From Ciona intestinalis (lineage: Eukaryota > Chordata > Ascidiacea > Phlebobranchia > Cionidae): 64,000 bases of DNA. Made by a program: the position numbers and the translations under genes. Below, in pieces: positions 30,930-43,700 of the stretch; position 1 is the stretch's first letter; each line of letters starts with the position of its first letter. Location: positions 4,282,363-4,346,362 of the forward strand of contig NC_020175.2 in NCBI RefSeq assembly GCF_000224145.3. The letters are read 5' to 3'. Under the pieces are notes generated by a model, which was not told the origin of the DNA, ran no database searches, and saw only the letters and a list, made by a program, of their open reading frames with translations.

Positions 30930-32928
30930 AAGTTCATCTGTCATTGCCACCGAGTTCATCTGTTATTGCCACAAACTAAATGGTCGGTTAAACTAATATT
31001 GATTGACACTTGTTGTATATAATTTTTTTCTAAAACTTCTAGACATTTATTTTTTCGTTCTTCCTTTGTTGCACTGAGTAGTGCTCACTTTTTGTGGCAA
31101 GCATTTTGGTTTTCTCATACATTTAGTTGCATATTATGCTCTTTCCTTTATTTTGCCAGGTTAACCGAGAAAAAGTGCCAGAAAGGGGTTCAGGAATTGG
31201 AAATTACATTTTAAAATGTCGGTTACTAGTTACAAATTTTGATATATCTAATTTTACCCATAGAACAAAGTTACGCTTTTCCTTTTTATGACAGGTTACC
31301 AATTCTTGGGTCTGATTGGGTATTCGAAAAAGCTAAACCATGGTGGAGTATTAAAACAATGTCAGTTTATCGTTCCATCTTGAAATTACATTTTCCAAAA
31401 CCGATTCTAACAAAAACTTTAATGCTCTGTTGAGTTATTCATGCAGGTTCTTGGTTGGATTGCACTACCCTTCAACATTCAAGAGCCAGTGCCCAGTGAA
31501 ACTACACTACTAGGTACGGTATAAGGGCCTTGCCAATACTATTAAAACGAAAAAGGGCCGTCTCTTTATTTTATTTTCCAAAAGAAAAAGGCCCTTTTTC
31601 GTTGCAACTTGAATAAGTTTAAATACGAGATTTTCTTCCAGCGCAAAAACCATGCTTGCCACAAGTGTTCTTCTACATGTTATTCGGATAGTAACTTCAC
31701 TTTTTGGTATGTACTAATGCGTTTGTTGATATCGCAGTTTTTGTTATTGTTCATGTGTATAAAGCGCAATTTCAGAAAAAACCTTATGTAGATATTGTAC
31801 TAAAAAAATGGAAAAACTTAAACAATTTTTTAAATGAAAAAAATGCTTCACATGTAAAGTTCTTTCCCTGCATAAAAGTAATTGTACATATATATAAATT
31901 TGTACTAAAAAATAGAATTGGAGCAGTTTTTATTTATTATTTACAGGCTACAGCTAAATTGCTTGGTTTTTAATTAAGTATTTTCATTCAACCTTTTTAT
32001 TTCTGTAAATTTCAATTGTGCAAAAGTAATTCACAACAACTAGTTAACCTAAACTATTGAAATAAATTTCGTTCTTACATCAGTTTAAGTAGAATTTCTT
32101 TCTAATGATCCTGAATTTCTGATATGTTCCATCTAGTTATCTACTATTGCCTAGGTTTGCTTTAGACTTTGCGGTACTCGTACTAACTACCAAGAGATTT
32201 TTTTCTTGGTATATTATTTCAATGAAAATTGACCCACGGCAGTTTATAGTAATGTGCAGAACTGTATGCATCGTTCTGTTTCGCGCATTTTTAAAGCTAA
32301 TTTTCGACACGAACGCCCGAGTTTTTTCAAAAAAAAAATAGACAGCAGGTATCAGTGAGGGCTATAGAACATTTTAAAACCAAAATTTCAGGTGGCCACC
32401 AGCTAAAGGATTACCCGTGTCTGCATTTGTCCATGCCTGCTTTTCTTATGTCATGTCCTTGCAAATTTAAGCAGCTTGATTGGGTTATATCATAAACTCA
32501 TAAAGTATGATCATGTTGTTCAGCATTCGTGTCTGCATTTGTGCATGATGATTGCTTATACCTGGAAAACCGAGTTTTATCTTTATTTTTTTTAACATGA
32601 CTACTCTGCAAATACGTTTGTAAGAATGTAGTTGCCAACATTGTAATCTCATTAATTTGTTATAAGCTAGCCAAAGAGATTAAATCCCTTGGCCAGCTAA
32701 GTAAGTATAGGTTAGCCAAAGCGATTAAGAGGTTTTAATCTCTGTAGGATGGCTTGAAATAAAACGGATTAAATTTTTCTCAACATTTCGGCTCTCAAAC
32801 ACACCGGAAATCAAATACGTTTATTATTAATTCGGCATTTATTGTCATTTCCTTTGTTACAAAAAACGCGAACAGCGAAAGTAAACAGTACTATAGATAG
32901 AAGAAAACACCAGCTAATAGTGACAGAC
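30930..32928. other. CREBZF 3' region and spacer
   Basis: A long AT-rich 3' UTR is possible; AATAAA occurs at about 32060. A 14-base perfect inverted repeat lies at 31546-31603. At about 32667-32760 two adjacent related hairpin units (AGCCAAAGAGATTAAAT, AGCCAAAGCGATTAAGAG) occur. No gene recognised. Confidence 0.45.
31546..31603. repeat. Perfect inverted repeat, 14-base arms
   Basis: AACGAAAAAGGGCC at 31546-31559 and GGCCCTTTTTCGTT at 31590-31603 with a 30-base AT-rich loop, in the CREBZF downstream region. Confidence 0.7.
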
Positions 32929-35256
32929 ATGGATGCAGACAGTAAGTTTTAATATATTTGTTAAATTACGTTTGTATTAGTACTTTGATCTTAACCAACT
33001 TAGTTAGTATATTAGTTTAAGCCGTAAAGATCTACAATTTTATGCTAAGTTAGCAATAGTATCCCAACATCTCTACTAACTAATTTACTAGTATACTAGC
33101 CCTACGGTCTTCACTGACTTTGTACTATAGCGTACACATTGCTTTTCAGAAGAATTGCTGGTTCAGATAAATGACCAAACGACAAGAACCGAAGGTACGT
33201 CTATATTGTTACAAAAAGTATTTTCATTTTTACTTATTTTGTACTCTTATAAGATGAGTGGTTTTCAGACAGATTCGCAATTCACATTTCACATAAAGTA
33301 CTGTGGGGTATGATAGCTGGATGGCACACCTTTAGCACATAATATCAAAATATTCTGTCAAATTCTGATCGTGTTTTTAACATTCTACAACGGTCTATGG
33401 GAGTCGTGCGGAAACAGTTTTATATTTCAATAAATGTTTTTGTTTACTACCAAATAGGACAAGAAAACAGAATAAAAAGTTGTCCCATCAGGTCTATACT
33501 TCATTAAATGTATACAGTAAGGTGGGGGGAGATGTATAAATTTAATGAAGTATAGACCTTAAATGACACATTGCTGAACAACAAAATAATGCAATGACCT
33601 GATTGGACGTCGGTGCGCAAATAAATCCTAGAAGGTCTGTTTTACAAAACAAACTATAACACTTGTGTCCGGCAAAAATAAATTGGATTTTATTGTAAAT
33701 CGTAAACTTTTAACGATAGTAAAACCTTGGCAATTTAAATCCCTTAGAATGTCCAACAACAACAACAACAACAACAACAGTTGCTGTACAGCCGACACTC
33801 CCGCAGGAAAGCTCAAAGAAAAAGAAGTTTGGATTTCTAGATAAAGAAATTGAGGTGCTTAGATTTACAGCTCTAACTCTGGAAGTATGACATGTAACTT
33901 ATACTTATGCTTGCGTGTCGGGACAACAACAACCCTAAGATGGTCGTTATATTTCATAAACCTGCCAAGTTACGAGTTTTTGATATACTAGTACATAACT
34001 TTGTTTGTAATTATTTTTGCTGAATATTTTTGGGAAATATGGAACCAATGGAGCTGACAATAGTTAACAAATCAGTACTGGATGGGAGCAATTGCTGTTA
34101 TAACTCGTAACCTCGACAAGGCAGTCGTGCTAATCACTGTTCTATAGCCCCGTTTTAAAGTATTGGTGCATTTTGTTGTAACACATTTTCCCTTAGATTA
34201 TAAATCCAGACGAGGTGGAGTATTTGGATTTGCTTTCAAATCTAGAAACCCGGTTTCGAAGTAGAGCAAAATACTGGAAGAGACGAGCTACATGCTTCCG
34301 TTACTTAAACATGTCGATTATTATCACGGTTATCCTAATCCAAGTATTTCAGGTATAATTTAAACTTTTGAAAAGTAATATGAATATAGCGGGTCGGGGT
34401 AAGATGGAACATGTTTACACCCTCTTTTCTTGTTCCTTTGGTAGTAAAAAAATATTTATAGAATCATATAGTAAAGTAGGGGAATATGGGACACTTTTAC
34501 CACATATTATCCCAAATATCCCGATGTTTTAAACAATTAACAACGGTCTATAGGAGTTGTGAAGATACGGTTCAATAATTCTTTGAATTTTTTGTTTGTT
34601 TACTGCCAAACGGAACGGGAAAGTGGAATGAAACGAGGTTCAATCTTCGCCCACCCTATACTACTAAATACATTATGTTTTAGGTAGTAGTGATAAATGT
34701 CGATGAAGCATCGACTTCATTTAAACATCTTGTTGGAACTGTGGCTCCAGCAATTGCAACAGCAGTGATTGGACTTCAAACGAAACTAAAACTCGATGAA
34801 AAATCGAAAAAGTGCAAATCGGGTAATATTGTTGTCGAGTAAACACTACATCATGGCGCGTCTTTACAGCAAAGGACATTATATCACAGGATATTAAAAC
34901 AGGAAGTTAAGAAATGGGGTCCTGTTACAATTGCATAATGTACTTAATTTGTGTATGTCGTGTTTTTTTTATCATTTAAACATATTTAGGTCATGCCCCG
35001 ATTTGCATTTAAAACTAAAATACATTTACTTGTGTTTAAGCAATTTTTTCTCATTTATTTTTTCAAGTTTCGTTCTCTAACTTTAAGCGCGTCTTACTTT
35101 TTAGCTGCAGTGACTTACGATAAGATGCTTAAGGTCGCCACCTACCGGTTGGAATTATACGCAGCAGGTGGTCGCGTGAAGGACATCGCGGACCTCTGGA
35201 ACGACTATTTAAAAGCAGAAGTCGAAGACATAGTCGGACCTGTTCTACCGATATAA
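32929..35256 (+). CDS. Small two-span membrane protein, family unknown, 203 aa
   Basis: Six exons: 32929-32941, 33150-33194, 33748-33854, 34197-34352, 34684-34822, 35105-35256, in frame with GT-AG introns. A hydrophilic N-terminus includes a seven-threonine run coded by an ACA repeat, then a basic stretch and KYWKRRATCFRYLNMS. Two hydrophobic segments follow (about residues 93-113 and 119-139) and then a charged C-terminus with a conserved-looking WNDYLKAEVEDIVGPVLPI. The 'YW..RA..' start plus two close spans recalls SLATT/DUF4231-type proteins, but the resemblance is weak. No function is assigned. Confidence 0.7.
33300..33559. mobile_element. MITE family 1 copy with a 20-base inverted repeat around its right end
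   Basis: Left end CTGTGGGGTATGATAGCTGG and family centre (CGGTCTATGGGAGTCGTG). The right end is rearranged: AGGTCTATACTTCATTAAAT at 33490-33509 is matched exactly in reverse complement at 33540-33559, with GTAAGGTGGGGGGAGATG between. Confidence 0.65.
34384..34672. mobile_element. Two adjacent MITE family 1 copies
   Basis: A left half (GGGTCGGGGTAAGATGGAAC to about 34470) abuts a second copy, GTAGGGGAATATGGGACACT to CGCCCACCCTATACTACTA. Confidence 0.65.
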
Positions 35257-35340
35257 AATTTGGAATTCATAATCGATTTATCATAAAGAGACGAAGGCAA
35301 CTTTATGCATGCTTAACATTTCTATCCTAGTGGTTATTAT

Positions 35341-35543
35341 TTATAGTGGGGTGGGGGAAGGCGGGACACTTTTACCACATCATGTCCAAATATCCTGATC
35401 GTGTTTTAAACAATCAACAGCGGTCTATGGGAGTCGGGAAGACAAGGGTTTATAATTCTTTGAGTGTTTTTGGTTTACTAATAAATGGGATGAAAAAATA
35501 GAATGGGAATGTGTCTCATCTTCCCCCACCCTACTTGATATGC
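35341..35543. mobile_element. MITE family 1, full copy
   Basis: TTATAGTGGGGTGGGGGAAG left; CATCTTCCCCCACCCTACTT right. Confidence 0.75.
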
Positions 35544-35550
35544 TTTTCTA

Positions 35551-35820
35551 CTAAACTGGAGCTTTCGCGCTTTTCGTGCTTCCCTTTTTTCTTTTGCCTG
35601 TAGCAGCTTCTCGCGTATTTCTCGTTTTTTTGTTGCTGCTAAGGCGCTGTTTGTCTTGCACGTCGTCTTTTGCGGCCACCCGGGTGTGATTATTATCATT
35701 TGATCGATCTCGTTTTGCCAATTTCATGTCGAACAGCAGATCAATCGAGGCTTTATGCAGTTTTGGAAGCAGTGATGATAGCCCTACCATGGCACCGCAT
35801 GTGACTGTAGTGTAATACAC
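35551..35820 (-). CDS. Doubtful minus-strand ORF, 89 codons
   Basis: A frame with an internal ATG gives MVGLSSLLPKLHKASIDLLF and a basic tail. An overlapping frame gives ATKKREIREKLLQAKEKREA plus RKARKLQFSRK, which looks more like real helical coding sequence but runs into the MITE. No splice joins the two convincingly. Neither is recognised. Confidence 0.2.
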   Translation of the reverse strand: MYYTTVTCGAMVGLSSLLPKLHKASIDLLFDMKLAKRDRSNDNNHTRVAAKDDVQDKQRLSSNKKTRNTREAATGKRKKGSTKSAKAPV

Positions 35821-35829
35821 TGTATACTT

Positions 35830-36971
35830 ACTCCTATACTATACGTCGCTGATACAACAGTTGTGAATACAGTAGATGAAATTTGTTGTAGTCAATTGCA
35901 GGATATAACTGTATTAAAAGTATTTAGACCGTTTTTTTAGTTTTAATCAGCTTTATAAAGTGGCGCACTGCGTTTTATGCTGTAAGACTGTGCTGGTAGC
36001 TGATTCAGAAACAAAAACTTGCGTGTGAATGTTTTCATTAAGTAAGTACTATAAGGTAAAACGGTTACCGTTATCACATGATACTCCATATTTCCGCAAC
36101 GTATTTTTAATGGTTAGTAACGTTCTTAGAGTCCTGACTATGCGGTAATATGTAAGTCTGTGAATATTTCTTGGACATTACATAATGGCGGTACACGAGA
36201 ATGAAAACATGGACCATCCTAAACTAACGTACCATATAGTAGGGCATCGAATGTTAGAATATATTACGATATAAAAATATGGACAAATGCGAGCCCGCAA
36301 GTCAGTATACTTCAGAAGAACGCATGAAATATTAAAATTAGGAACTTTTTTGTGCAATATAATATTGCTTCTACGTGGTAACCGGAACGATATATATATA
36401 TATGTGTAAAGGGGGCAGCAGTACAAAAGAAACGTTCAATTTGATTTATAGACGATTTTACTAGGAAACAGCATAATGCTGCGTTTGAATACAGGCTGTA
36501 TCAACGTGTATGCTATTTTAGTTTTTACCATTTCAAATAATTTTATATCTTCTGCGTGTGTTTTTTTAATTAATGCGCCTGTTGTACACACTGTCGCAAA
36601 GTAACGGGATTATCTGCGGAAAAACTTTTTTCTAAAGTGAGTTTCCTTTTGCGCGTGGTGATAAAAAGAGAATTTGCTTTTTCGGACGCTGTGATTATTC
36701 TGCACCAAAGAATGGCAGTTGTGTGTAGACTTTTTAATTATTTATTCACTAAGACGAAGCATAGCACGAGAATATTGAACAGTTATGCGAGAATGAAATG
36801 CTTATATTGCTTTTGCGGTTTAATGCTGTTTCACGCCTTAAACGCGTTGATTTTAAAAGATAAAGCCGCCATGTTATTTCATCTTTGGAAACCTACACCA
36901 AGATGGCCTAAAAACGGATAAGATTTTAGGGAATTTCTCCGCACAGTTGTAGGTTAAACAATAAAGTATTT
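35830..36971. other. Spacer upstream of the sodium channel
   Basis: AT-rich, with a TA microsatellite at 36390-36404 and several short ORFs with no recognisable content. No gene supported. Confidence 0.45.
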
Positions 36972-37424
36972 ATGAAGGTTTTGGCCACTTTTATCGGAGA
37001 TATTGAACCAGCAATCGCGTATAGCGCTCTCTTAGTGATAAAAAACAGGAGTTATAATTCTTGTCAGCCTATAGTATATTTTGAATTGGAAGAATCGAGC
37101 ACGAGCAAACAAACTTGGCAATACCCTATACCGTATAGGTTAAAAGCCGCCTTGACAGCAATAACACCTTATTTCCCGAAGGAGAGCAAAGAGTTTAGGT
37201 ACGATATAAGTGTAGTATATACACTGCACGCGTCTCTTTATATTCAATCAGCTACCCGTTCGATTTCAGTGGCAAAATATGCGCCATGGTCGATGAAAAA
37301 AATGGTTAATCTGAAACGACGTATTCAATACAATATAACAAGCACTGTTAAAAGTTCGGTAGTTAGCACTGGGATATTTCTGTTTCACGTCGACGAATTG
37401 CTTTCGTGCATCAATTTTTCATAA
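36972..37424 (+). CDS. Unrecognised ATG-started ORF, 150 aa
   Basis: ATG at 36972, stop at 37422-37424, no frame break. Composition is mixed (basic, Ser-rich, e.g. SMKKMVNLKRRIQYNIT), with no signal peptide, membrane span or motif I know. It is the longest open frame not explained by another feature and may be chance. Confidence 0.25.
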   Translation: MKVLATFIGDIEPAIAYSALLVIKNRSYNSCQPIVYFELEESSTSKQTWQYPIPYRLKAALTAITPYFPKESKEFRYDISVVYTLHASLYIQSATRSISVAKYAPWSMKKMVNLKRRIQYNITSTVKSSVVSTGIFLFHVDELLSCINFS

Positions 37425-37637
37425 CCAGCGAATTTCTAAGTCGTTCTCAGGATTATAGTCGCTTTTGAAATGGTTGTTTGCGCCTGTAACACAACATTTA
37501 AGTGCTTTTGGTTTTACGGCAACGCCGAGTTACGGTAGCTTTTTATTTTGCAGAGTTGTTTTGCAGAAATATCTATAAGCGTTGTTTTAACAGATAGTGC
37601 GGCTATGTTGACTTTCTCTGTTTTTTACTGACGCGAA

Positions 37638-37703
37638 ATGCCAGAAGGCGAAGAATTTTGGAATATCAAAACCCATTGTGTTTCACAAGCCATTAGAAAA
37701 TAG
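37638..37703 (+). promoter_or_regulatory. Upstream ORF in the sodium-channel leader
   Basis: ATG at 37638 opens a 21-codon frame (MPEGEEFWNIKTH...) closing 15 bases before the channel ATG at 37719. If transcribed in the leader it would reduce initiation at the main start. Confidence 0.35.
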
Positions 37704-37718
37704 GAGTTTTACGAAGAA

Positions 37719-40700
37719 ATGGCAATGATTAGGGGACGGAAAATTCGGGTTGAAAAGAAAGAAAGAGACTTTGAAATCGATAGGAGCAGTCCAAACGGAA
37801 AGGTAAGAAACAACTTACTTTAAAATCAATAAGATAAATAAATTTTGGAATGGCTTGTCTCTTTATGAGCGAAATTTGATTGCAAATTGTCTAAATTAGT
37901 TTTCCATTAAACTTTTCCCATTTCATAATGTCCCTCACGTGCAATTTGCTTCACTTCTAATATGGAATAGTCGGCTTTTAAACTGGGTTTTGGATATAAA
38001 GTGTATTTTAAAGGCGATATATTATTCATTAACAGATCTTTGTCATCAAAATGTAGATGTCAATTTAGTTACACAAAATCTTTTGCCAAGCACCTTTATG
38101 TAGTCTACAACAATTGTCTTTTTATTGTGTTCGATAATTAGATTGCAGCCAAATAGTACTGTGGGGTAAGATGGATACCGTAGCGTCATAACATCCCATG
38201 TTTCCTGGTCTAGTTTTCAAACAATTAACAACATTCTTTTAGAGTCGTAAGGATATAAGGTTTTATAGCTCGGTAACTAATCTTTGTTTACCACCGAGTG
38301 TAATGATAGAGTGAATATGAACAATCTTGGCCCAAACTACTGTATCATAAAATCATACCTTTACCTTTTTCGACAAGTATTCAAATAAATAATTTCCGCA
38401 CAGTTAAGCCACATTTTACCTTCAGAATTGTTCCGCTCCCTTGGCTCGTTTAAAGCAGCAACGGCGTCTTACTATTGGTTACTCAAAAACTCCCGAAAAA
38501 TTATTGGAGCCCATCGAAGACCCTGACCCATTTTACAAAGACAAAAAGGTTTTTACTTATGTTTTAGGTTTAGCATATGTAGTAAGGTGGGGGAAGATGG
38601 GACACTTTTAGTACGTAAAAAATATCCGGATCGTGTATTAACAGCTAACAACGGCCTATGGGAGTCGTGAGGATACGGTTTTATAATTCTTTGAGTGTTC
38701 TTTGTTTACTACCTGTAATAAGAGGAAAAATATAATGAACAGGTGTCCCGTCTTACCATATTTTATTAAAAAAAAATCGCACGGAATTAGATTCTAAAAT
38801 GGTTTAAATGCAAGTCGTTCCGATTTTTAGTATCTTTAATATAAGATTTTACAGGCATGCGCAGTTGCTAGGAGATAAAAATTTAATTTTTTTAGCCTTT
38901 CCTGTATACCCCTCGTCAGCACCTGATCGTCTTGCTATACATAATTTATATTTAAAACAGAAATGTGTGTGAATTGAGAGCGTGACAATTTGACCACAGT
39001 ATGTGGCTTCCCTACTGTACACAAAATACTCCTTGTGTTTTAGAGGAATCTTTATTCTGTACAGATTATGGCCTATACGCTAGGCATAAAAATTAAATGG
39101 GTTGCTCTAAGCTTACGTACGTTTTACGACTTCCAATTTGATTTGACCTTTAAAGTTGGCGGTTGTCACACAAAAATATCTTGCCTACACATATGTGGTT
39201 ATGAAACTAAAACTCTCACTTACAAGTTACATATGTGGTAACCCGTAATCGGGCACGAGGTGTATGAAACAAAACACCCATGTTAGTTTTCCAGTCACGC
39301 GAGGATAAAGTAAGTTGCAAGGAAAAATTTATTTAACTTCAACATCTATATGAATAAACGTGTCTTGTTAATCCTCGTGTGGCGGGCCAACAACAGTCGT
39401 TACAACAATATAGTGTTCTGTCCCATACACCTCGTGCCCTTTATGAGTTGCCATATGTAACTTTATGGATGATCATACACCACCGCACACAGACCTACAT
39501 CCACTATATGTTTATCCACATAACAAAGCCAGTATTTATTTTAGCAACATGTTTTACAGACTTTTCTTGTCTTGAATGAAAACCGTCTCATCTTTCGGTT
39601 CAGCGAGGAAAAATCTCTGTACTTGTTTGGACGTGAAAGCAGATTCAGACGACATTTTATCAACATATTGGTCAACAAATATCCTTTTAAATCGTTTAAA
39701 AATTATATTGCTGTAAATAACATAATTTAAAATCCACATATTCTGGGATCTCAACATTTAAGGCCATTTACCACGCGTGTATGCACACACGAGGGCGTAT
39801 TAGTGCAAGCGGTTAAATTTAAAATGCCCACAGTTTGGGAGATGTTGTTATGATTAATTTTATTCTACTGCTTTTATCAAAGAATTATTAATTCTTGTCC
39901 GTTTTATTAATCGCTCATAGGGTAGCCTATATATATGCAACCTTTTAAAAAGATATACAACAAAGACACGACATATGGTTGCGTTATTTGCGGACATGTC
40001 CATAAAATAGTCGTAATAATATGTTAACCATAGTCGACAGCGGCAGTTAAAGGGTTATTACCAAACACTGCCGCAATTTCATTTATTTGTAAAAAAACAA
40101 AAATTAGTTTATTTTCTTAACTTACTTGTGTCACGTGGTTCAATGGCATCGTCATCGTCACAATTCTGATAAACTGCTTAGTCATGATGATTACGGGAAA
40201 CGATAAACCACAATGGTCCGAAAAATATGTCGAGTAAGGTTTTTTTCATAAAAAAAAGTTCCGCTTATCTTTACGTATATTTTTTATATGGTCTCATATT
40301 AATCTAAACACATTTATAGATAGTACCTTTGGGGTAATGGACCAACGGAGGCCTTAAGTCTCAGCTCCTGTACACGTTGGGCCTCTATAACCTCACTCAA
40401 ACCTCACATTCCGTTTTGACAATTTTCTCTGTTTTGATCACTTTTATCAGTACGAAAAATTAAGAAAATCTGTTTTAGATTTAATTTAAAGTATGTCTGG
40501 GTTTTATTGTTTCTTGCACTTTCTATTCTATATGGATGAGGTCATTAGCGGATCTGAGATTTATAAAGCCTGGTTTGGCTTACTACCCCATACACATATG
40601 TAGCATAAAATATTTATGTACCTTTAATACCAAATGTTTTGAATTTCCCAGGCATATATTCACTGCTATTTACACTATCGAAGCGGCTGTTAAAATCGTG

Positions 40701-43700
40701 GGACGTGGGTTCGTTTTGCATCGATTCAGTTACCTTAGAGACCCTTGGAACTGGCTGGATTTTATCGTTATCATTGCCGCGTAAGTTGTCATTCAACTTT
40801 ATTTATCGACAAAAGAAGAAAGTCGATCTCAGCCAAACTCTTCTTATAAAACATGGTAGCCATTCAAAAGGTATGGCTTTTAGGAATATACGTGGTTATA
40901 GCTTTTTAGTAAATTACCATCGATCCTGTTAGTTTCAACGTAGGTTCTCGGGCTTTTATTGAATAACCGTCACACCAGCTTTGAGTATGACGTCATGGAA
41001 GAATGACGTCACGGGAAAATTTCACATTCTTTCAATAAACACTGGAAATTTACGATACAGTTAAATATGTGTGATATAGTTTCATTAAACGCCAACAAAA
41101 ACAGAGCTTTGCTTTTATGGTCTGTGAAATCTCTTTGTGCGGTTTCATTATATAAGTTTGTTCACCTGCTTTTCAGGTATGTTTTGGTCATTATATCTCA
41201 AACTTCAGCTGGCGATGCCTCCAAGATCAGTAGTCTTACATTCCTGAGGGCGATTCGGGTTCTCAGGGTTTTTAAAACGGTCTCGGTAATACCAGGTAAA
41301 ACAAGCGGATAATTGAAAACGTGTTTACAGCGTTTCTCACTTTTAAAGGGGCGGCCTTGGTTTTGTGTCTTTTTTCCTTTTTGCCCCATTTCCCCAGCGT
41401 ACTAATAACGGCACAGAATACGAGTATATATTTCTGTGGGGTAAGATGGGACACCTTAAGCACATTTAATATCCAAACATTCTGACCGTTTTTTAAATAA
41501 TTACCAACGGTCTATGGAGTCTTAAGGAAACAGTTTTATAATTCTTTAATCGTTCTTTGTTTACTACCAAAACGAACGAGAAAATAGAATTAAGAAGTGT
41601 CCCATCCTCCTCCGCCCTACTATATATGCTGGTTCTTTTAACAGTTATTGTTGTTCTGTAGGTCTCCGTATGATCGTATCGGCTTTAGTTGCTTCCACAA
41701 AGGCACTCAAAGATGCGATGTTGTTAAGTCTGCTCGGTTTCTCAATGTTTTCCTTGGTCGGATTTCAGTTTTTCCGCGGTACATTACACCACAAATGTGT
41801 TCTCCGTCCACCTGCCTTACTCCCATATCCACCTATGTGTTACGAAACGTAAGAATTTATGAATTATATAATTTTTTCTGGATCAATTTTCTTTAAACCT
41901 CACTCCCCCTATTGTACATGTTCTATTTTAAACACACTTGTGTTTTCATTAGAAGTTTAACTTGGATTTAATTAAACATGAATAGCTCGTTGTTTGTCTG
42001 CTATATAGGTGTAGCAACCGCACTTATTTTCTTCAAATTAATAAAAAATATGTTTAAGCGTGTTTTAATATCTGCTGTTTAGTCGCTATATGCTGTCTCT
42101 TTTACATTTTCGCATAAAGTTATTATTATTATTTTTATAAGTAATTTGATTCATTCCTACCCCGCTAGCCAAAAGTAGGTTATTAATGAAATTTGATAAC
42201 CTACATTTGACATTTACTTTCTTCACTGTTTTAAAATATGTGCCTATACTGGAACATAATGTTTTTGAATGAACTTTAAAGCAACACTGTATGCATGTCT
42301 TTTCATGCACTATCTACTATACGTACCTTATCTGTATAGACTACACTAATTTAAATGCATCATACAAAACTATGTTTATATGTGAACTTGTACTAAACAC
42401 CCACAATTGTCAAGAACTTGTACAGCCGATTTGAAAAAGTATATATATAGTGATGTGGGGGAAGATGGGACACCTTTTCTTTTAGTTTTCTCTTTCCATT
42501 TGGTAGTAAACAAAGAACATTCAATGAATTATAAAACCGTATCTTCACGACCTCTATAGACCATTGTTAATTGTTTAAAACACGATCCGGCTATTTGGAT
42601 ATTATGTGTTAAAGGTGTCCCATCTTCCCCCACCCTACTACATAGTACTATGCGAATGTAACAAAACTTTACAATTCCTCCGTTGAAATCTGCTGCTTTA
42701 TATTTTAGGTATGGAATGAACCAAAACAATTCTACCACGTCTTTATGCAAAATGAATGAAGTTTACGGGAAAGTAATATTGTCTAATTTTGGGTCACAAG
42801 TGATGGAGGAAATGACGTACTTGGATGACGTGTTTCGGGCTTCGCAAAACCAAACCACCTACATGTTTTCGTAAGTCAATTATATTTATATCGTTTAAAA
42901 TGGTGGGGTAAGATGGGACATCTTTATAATGTCCAAATATCCTGATCGAAGGGTGTCTCATCTCCCCCACCCTACTATATGTTTTATTAGTCTGGTGGAG
43001 TAAGATGGATACTGTAAGCAAATAAAGTCTTGCATTTCCTGGTCGTAGTTTTTGAACAAATTAAATTGGAAACGATTTATTTGCATATTAATTCGGAACA
43101 CGTTAACATCTTTTCAAAGGCGATTAAAAAATAATTTTCAAAATGGAAAAAAAAATTAAGGAAAAATATAAAAATGTAAAAAAACAAATGCATACAAAAT
43201 GATATATACAGTATTAAAAAATATAAATAAATGTTTGGGAAGCATCGTGTAAACATGGGTATCTTAATCTGTTTTCCTCGTATTGATTTTACTGGAGCTC
43301 GAACCACGTCATAATATGACGTAACATCCGGTCGTCAAAAATGGCGCAGTACGATTTGCGTGGTCGCCAAATATCGGTCTCAATTAGATTTTTAAAAGTA
43401 CATTGTAGAAGTGTTTCCATATCCTGTAATGTTGGGTGGAATTATTGTGTTTGGTAATTAATAAGGAAACACTGGCGGTTATTTTTATTCGCAGTATGTT
43501 TATAACATAAGCTATATTACCCCGTTCATTTAGAGTCGCTGGGTTATCGTTAAACAATTTAAGAAATATTCTTTGTGTACTACCGAATGTGACAAAAAAA
43601 AGAAAAAAAAATACGTCCCATCCTACCCCAGCCAGCTATGCATAGTACCCAGTGTAAAATGCCACTTACTCTTGGAGTAGCGTTGAAACTTAGTCCTAGA

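Noticed and set aside
31239-32341. Several 60-90 codon plus-strand ORFs after CREBZF
   Set aside because: AT-rich, no motif, no coherent splice sites; consistent with chance.
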